From Erysipelotrichaceae bacterium (GTDB taxonomy: Bacteria; Bacillota_I; Bacilli_A; Erysipelotrichales; Erysipelotrichaceae), in assembly GCA_017620435.1 (NCBI GenBank), contig JAFZQL010000047.1:1-8579 (forward strand): a DNA stretch of 8,579 nt. Direction: 5' to 3'. A program made the translations under genes and the position numbers. Shown piece by piece: positions 6,310-8,579 of this stretch. Every line of letters begins with the position of its first letter. Position 1 is the first letter of the stretch. The notes under the pieces were generated by a model. The model had not been told where the DNA came from. It did no database searches and saw only the letters and a list, made by a program, of their open reading frames with translations.

Positions 6310-6921
6310 ATGAAAATACTATTAACAGGTTTTGAACCTTTCGGCGGTGAGAGTATTAACCCTGCAAAGGAAGCTGTAAAGCTTGTCAAAGACGAAATCA
6401 AGGGCGCTCAGATTGTGAAGTGCTATGTTCCGGTGGTTTTCGGTAAAGCCATCGAGACCGTACATGAAGCGATGAAAAAAGAGAATCCTGATGCCGTTCT
6501 TCTGATCGGCCAGGCAGGCGGCAGATACGAAATAACTCCAGAGAGAGTTGCGATCAACTGCGACGACGGAAGAATTCCTGACAATGAAGGAAACCAGCCG
6601 GTTGATCAACCTGTTATGGCTGACGGCCCTGCAGCGTACTTCTCCACTCTTCCAATCAAGAAGATGGTGGAATACATGAAGGCCGCAAACGTTCCTGCAG
6701 CCGTATCCAATACGGCAGGAACTTATGTCTGTAACCATCTGATGTACGGTGTTCTCTATTATCTTGATAAAGAGTTCCCGGGTACGATCGGAGGATTCAT
6801 GCATGTACCATTCCTGCATGAACAGGTTATGAACAAAAAAGAGACCGCTTCTCTTTCAAAAGACGATGTCGTCAAAGGCATCGAGGCATCGCTGGAAGCG
6901 ATCGTCGATACGTTAGGATAA
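6310..6921 (+). CDS. pcp: Pyroglutamyl-peptidase I (pyrrolidone-carboxylate peptidase)
   Basis: This 203-residue cytoplasmic cysteine peptidase of family C15 removes N-terminal pyroglutamate from peptides, releasing 5-oxoproline. It opens with MKILLTGFEPFGGESINPA. The catalytic triad is visible as E78 (in ITPERVAIN), C141 (in GTYVCNHLMYG) and H165 (in GFMHVPFLHEQ). The spacings of 63 and 24 residues equal those of the Bacillus amyloliquefaciens enzyme (Glu81, Cys144, His168). Length is slightly below the usual 210-215. AGGAG (6301-6305) precedes the ATG by 4 bases. It is third in the operon with DUF969 and DUF979, which links peptide trimming to transport of the released 5-oxoproline or of its peptide source. 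No 5-oxoprolinase gene is in the window. Confidence 0.95.
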   Translation: MKILLTGFEPFGGESINPAKEAVKLVKDEIKGAQIVKCYVPVVFGKAIETVHEAMKKENPDAVLLIGQAGGRYEITPERVAINCDDGRIPDNEGNQPVDQPVMADGPAAYFSTLPIKKMVEYMKAANVPAAVSNTAGTYVCNHLMYGVLYYLDKEFPGTIGGFMHVPFLHEQVMNKKETASLSKDDVVKGIEASLEAIVDTLG

Positions 6922-6943
6922 ACATTATTCTATCGATCAGAAT

Positions 6944-6972
6944 AAAGACGGGTATTGTACCCGTCTTTTTTT
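6944..6972. terminator. Intrinsic terminator between pcp and the convergent M29-like gene
   Basis: AAAGACGGGTA (6944-6954) and TACCCGTCTTT (6958-6968) form a perfect 11-bp stem with loop TTG, ending in seven T (6966-6972). On the minus strand the same stem is followed by TATTCTG, a poorer U tail, so it may serve both converging genes, with the plus direction stronger. A second 7-bp hairpin, TTATTCT (6925-6931) with AGAATAA (6939-6945), abuts and slightly overlaps it. Confidence 0.88.
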
Positions 6973-6976
6973 GTGT

Positions 6977-7954
6977 TTATCTGCCGTTTACGATCTCTCC
7001 ATTGAGCATCACCGGTTCTTCGTCGGCATAGATGTCAGGGAGTCTTGTGACGATGTCGAAGTGTCCTGCGGCATTCTGTCCGCCTCCTAAAGCGATATTT
7101 CTGCCCATGCCCAGGTGGAATGTGGAGTATACGGATTCATCTTCGATGTAGCAGATCCCCCGGCATTGCGACAGTTTATTCAGTCCGATGCCGAATTCTC
7201 CCGGCCTGTACATCGTTTTGTCGTGGAAGGATTCCAGATAGTCGATCAGTTTCTGCGCTCCGTCATCCTCGGATTCGATCGATGTGAACAGACCGTCCTT
7301 GACTGTTATTCTGATCGGCTTATCCAGTGTTCCGACATAGCCGATTGCAGCATCCAGATAGAGCACGCCGTTCATGGAGTCTTCGATCGGAGCGACATAT
7401 ACCTCAAAACTGGCGGACGATATGATGCCCGGCTTGTCGGCTTTTCCGACAAAGCTTCCCGGGGTCCTTCCCTTCATCGAGAAAGTCAAGTCCGTTCCTA
7501 ATTCCGTCGTCACATGGATCCTGTCTTTGTTTGTGAGTTTCTTGATCAGCTTCCTGGCATTCTTCTGCGCTTCCCGGCAGTTCATCTGTATGAAGTCGTT
7601 CTCCAGAAGCGAAGATCCGTCCTTGCAGGAAAGCGGCAAAGACAGGAATCTGGCGCCCTTGCCTACGGCTGTCCTGATCGCATTGGTGGTGATAAAGGAA
7701 TAATCGGTCGCGCCGATGATGACGTTCTCGTTGGAGAAAATATCGGCCATCTTCTCGATCACTTCCCCGTTCTGAATCAGGTGGGAAGGCAGTATCGTCG
7801 TCTTAAGTATCGCATCCGCTCCGTTTGCCCACCGGGTAATCGCTTCTGCTTCCCTTAGATGATTCTCATCTGTAACAAAATGAACCAGTTCATCTTTTCT
7901 GACATTCAGCCAGTCGTACAGAATGATCGAGATCCCTTTTTCAATATTAATCAT
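6977..7954 (-). CDS. M29/COG2309-like metallo-aminopeptidase (short form)
   Basis: The 325-residue protein starts MINIEKGISIILYDWLN. I chose the ATG at 7954 because GAAGGTGG lies just upstream on the minus strand; the open frame extends far upstream but that part overlaps another gene and lacks family resemblance. Likely metal ligands in M29 order are E184 (SFEVYVAP), E253 (PGEFGIGLN), H280 (STFHLGMG) and H298/D300 (AGHFDIV). ELGTDLTFSM (about 151-160) is also typical of COG2309. Such enzymes are cytoplasmic, metal-dependent aminopeptidases, although the fold also includes the ring-cleaving dioxygenase NicX. At 325 residues it is shorter than classical M29 peptidases of about 400, with the shortening partly in the N-terminal half and partly between H280 and H298. 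It converges with pcp, so a role in peptide breakdown is plausible. Substrate is unknown. Confidence 0.75.
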   Translation of the reverse strand: MINIEKGISIILYDWLNVRKDELVHFVTDENHLREAEAITRWANGADAILKTTILPSHLIQNGEVIEKMADIFSNENVIIGATDYSFITTNAIRTAVGKGARFLSLPLSCKDGSSLLENDFIQMNCREAQKNARKLIKKLTNKDRIHVTTELGTDLTFSMKGRTPGSFVGKADKPGIISSASFEVYVAPIEDSMNGVLYLDAAIGYVGTLDKPIRITVKDGLFTSIESEDDGAQKLIDYLESFHDKTMYRPGEFGIGLNKLSQCRGICYIEDESVYSTFHLGMGRNIALGGGQNAAGHFDIVTRLPDIYADEEPVMLNGEIVNGR

Positions 7955-7981
7955 AGTCCACCTTCTATATGTTAAAATCAT

Positions 7982-8010
7982 ACTATAAAAGAGAGATGAA
8001 TGAAAATGAA
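7982..8010 (-). promoter_or_regulatory. Possible promoter of the M29-like gene
   Basis: Read on the minus strand, TTCATT (8005-8010) and TATAGT (7982-7987) are 17 bases apart. The -10 has one mismatch, the -35 three. It would start transcription about 20 bases before the start codon and overlaps the first codons of the divergent gene. No convincing plus-strand promoter for the divergent gene was found in the same 45-base gap, though TATAAA at 7984-7989 could act as a -10. Confidence 0.35.
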
Positions 8011-8395
8011 AAAACCCGTAAGATACGACTTCTCCAGACCGATCAAGATCGTTCAGTATAGAAAGAACGGTTTTGATATTGTTTTCTATTCTTTTATTCT
8101 CAGTGCTCTGATGGTGGCGGTATTCCTGCTTTTGTTTTTCCATGAAGGGAAATTCAAGATCGATTTCGTTCTGTGGCGGGTGCTGATTGCCTTCCCGCTG
8201 GTCTTGCTTGCCTACATCTTTAAACAGCTGCTGGATGAACTGAGAATCTATCCGCAGAAACTGATGAAGAAACACATCTGGAAAATCGAAGAACTGATGG
8301 AGCTGACAAAGAAAGACCGGAAAGAAACCGAAAACATCATGTCCCACGTCTTTGAATCCTGCTTCGAAATAGACAAAGACAATATCATAAAATAA
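8000..8395 (+). CDS. Hypothetical two-helix membrane protein
   Basis: This 131-residue protein matches no family I recognise. A basic N-terminal tail (MKMKKPVRYDFSRPIK) is followed by a hydrophobic helix at about residues 27-47. A short charged loop (HEGKFKID) leads to a second helix at about 56-74. The C-terminal tail of about 57 residues is rich in Lys and Glu and looks helical. There is no cleavable signal peptide; by the positive-inside rule both ends should be cytoplasmic. The start is ATG 8000 with AGAGAG (7990-7995) close by; ATG 8006, two codons later, is also possible and has better spacing. It is divergent from the M29-like gene with only 45 bases between starts, and ends at its own terminator. 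It reads as a real gene because of coherent composition and flanking signals. Confidence 0.7.
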   Translation: MKMKKPVRYDFSRPIKIVQYRKNGFDIVFYSFILSALMVAVFLLLFFHEGKFKIDFVLWRVLIAFPLVLLAYIFKQLLDELRIYPQKLMKKHIWKIEELMELTKKDRKETENIMSHVFESCFEIDKDNIIK

Positions 8396-8421
8396 AAGCC
8401 CTGAACAGGGCTTTCGTTTTT
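8395..8421. terminator. Probable bidirectional terminator between the membrane-protein gene and tRNA-Ser
   Basis: AAAGCCCT (8395-8402) pairs with AGGGCTTT (8407-8414) around loop GAAC. The plus strand continues CGTTTTT (8415-8421), the minus strand TTTTATTTTA. Each direction therefore has a U tract, fitting its place between two convergent genes: it begins at the last base of the upstream stop codon and ends 2 bases from the tRNA CCA end. Confidence 0.85.
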
Positions 8422-8423
8422 CA

Positions 8424-8511
8424 TGGCGCTGACTACATGATTCGAACCTGTGGTACCTTTCAGTACGCCACCTTTCCAAGATGGTAGGATAAACCGCTCT
8501 CTCAAGTCAGC
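8424..8511 (-). tRNA. tRNA-Ser (anticodon GGA), CCA encoded
   Basis: Read on the minus strand, the acceptor stem is GCTGACT/AGTCAGC (7 bp), followed by discriminator G and an encoded CCA. The anticodon arm is CCATC-TTGGAAA-GGTGG, giving anticodon GGA, which reads serine UCC/UCU. A long variable arm with a GTAC/GTAC stem is a class II feature shared by tRNA-Ser. The D loop keeps A14, G15, G18G19 and A21, and the T loop is TTCGAAT. Two stem positions are mismatched: A12 with C23 in the D stem and G52 with A62 in the T stem. It may be functional, or a diverged copy. Confidence 0.88.
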
Positions 8512-8530
8512 GTTTCGTTTACCTACTACT

Positions 8531-8559
8531 ATTTTGCTTCATCTTGTCTTTTTTTTCAA
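8531..8559 (-). promoter_or_regulatory. Probable promoter of tRNA-Ser
   Basis: On the minus strand TTGAAA (8554-8559) is followed after 17 bases by CAAAAT (8531-8536), five-of-six and four-of-six matches to the consensus. Transcription would start roughly 12 bases before the mature 5' end of the tRNA. An A-rich run lies in the spacer. Confidence 0.5.
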
Positions 8560-8579
8560 CACTTCTTTCTAGAGGAAGC

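Noticed and set aside
7115..7858. Three plus-strand open frames of 109-128 residues.
   Set aside because: All are antisense to the M29-like gene, whose ligand motifs make that strand the real one; none has a recognisable domain.
7955..8479. N-terminal extension of the minus-strand open frame, which would make a 500-residue protein.
   Set aside because: It runs antisense through the whole membrane-protein gene and into the tRNA, reads as low-complexity shadow sequence, and the family-like part with a Shine-Dalgarno site starts at 7954.
8561..8579. Imperfect palindrome around TCTAGA at the right edge of the window.
   Set aside because: The arms pair only with wobbles and a central mismatch, there is no T tract, and the window ends before context can be judged.

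Overview
The window looks like chromosomal DNA of a low-to-mid GC Gram-positive bacterium (Bacillota). The reasons are Shine-Dalgarno sites of the AAGGAGG type, a BglG/LicT-type RAT antiterminator, a near-consensus CcpA cre site, and several U-tailed intrinsic terminators. The gene mix (PTS glycoside operon, DUF969/DUF979/Pcp set) would suit a gut or oral fermenter such as an Erysipelotrichia relative, but the lineage is a guess. I saw no mobile element, CRISPR array, phage gene or origin.

Region 1 (1-4550) is a PTS sugar-utilisation operon. It opens with the last 34 codons of a BglG/LicT-family antiterminator (2-106). A short leader follows with a promoter, an overlapping cre site, a RAT hairpin and a mutually exclusive terminator. 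Three genes then run in one direction: a MupG/DUF871 (GH170-type) phospho-glycosidase (272-1438), a PTS EIIBC of the glucose/beta-glucoside superfamily without EIIA (1499-2989), and a GH1 6-phospho-beta-glucosidase (2996-4495). A strong terminator (4523-4550) closes the operon. The logic is import and 6-phosphorylation of a glycoside, then intracellular hydrolysis. Substrate presence would be sensed by the antiterminator and preferred carbon sources by CcpA.

Region 2 (4551-6972) is a second operon with its own promoter and a palindromic operator candidate. DUF969 (4666-5355) and DUF979 (5355-6296) membrane proteins, translationally coupled, form a probable two-subunit 5-oxoproline-type transporter. 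Pyroglutamyl-peptidase I (pcp, 6310-6921) follows with its full Glu-Cys-His triad. The set points to handling of N-terminally pyroglutamylated peptides and/or 5-oxoproline. It ends at a terminator that probably works in both directions.

Region 3 (6977-8511) holds a convergent minus-strand gene for a short M29/COG2309-like metallo-aminopeptidase (start 7954). A divergent plus-strand gene for an unrecognised 131-residue two-helix membrane protein (8000-8395) comes next, then a shared terminator. Last is a minus-strand tRNA-Ser(GGA) with encoded CCA and two unusual stem mismatches.

The most interesting points are two different phospho-glycosidase families in one antiterminator-controlled PTS operon with no MurQ etherase in view, the DUF969/DUF979/Pcp operon with no 5-oxoprolinase in view, and the compact leader in which cre, promoter, RAT and terminator are packed into about 130 bases.
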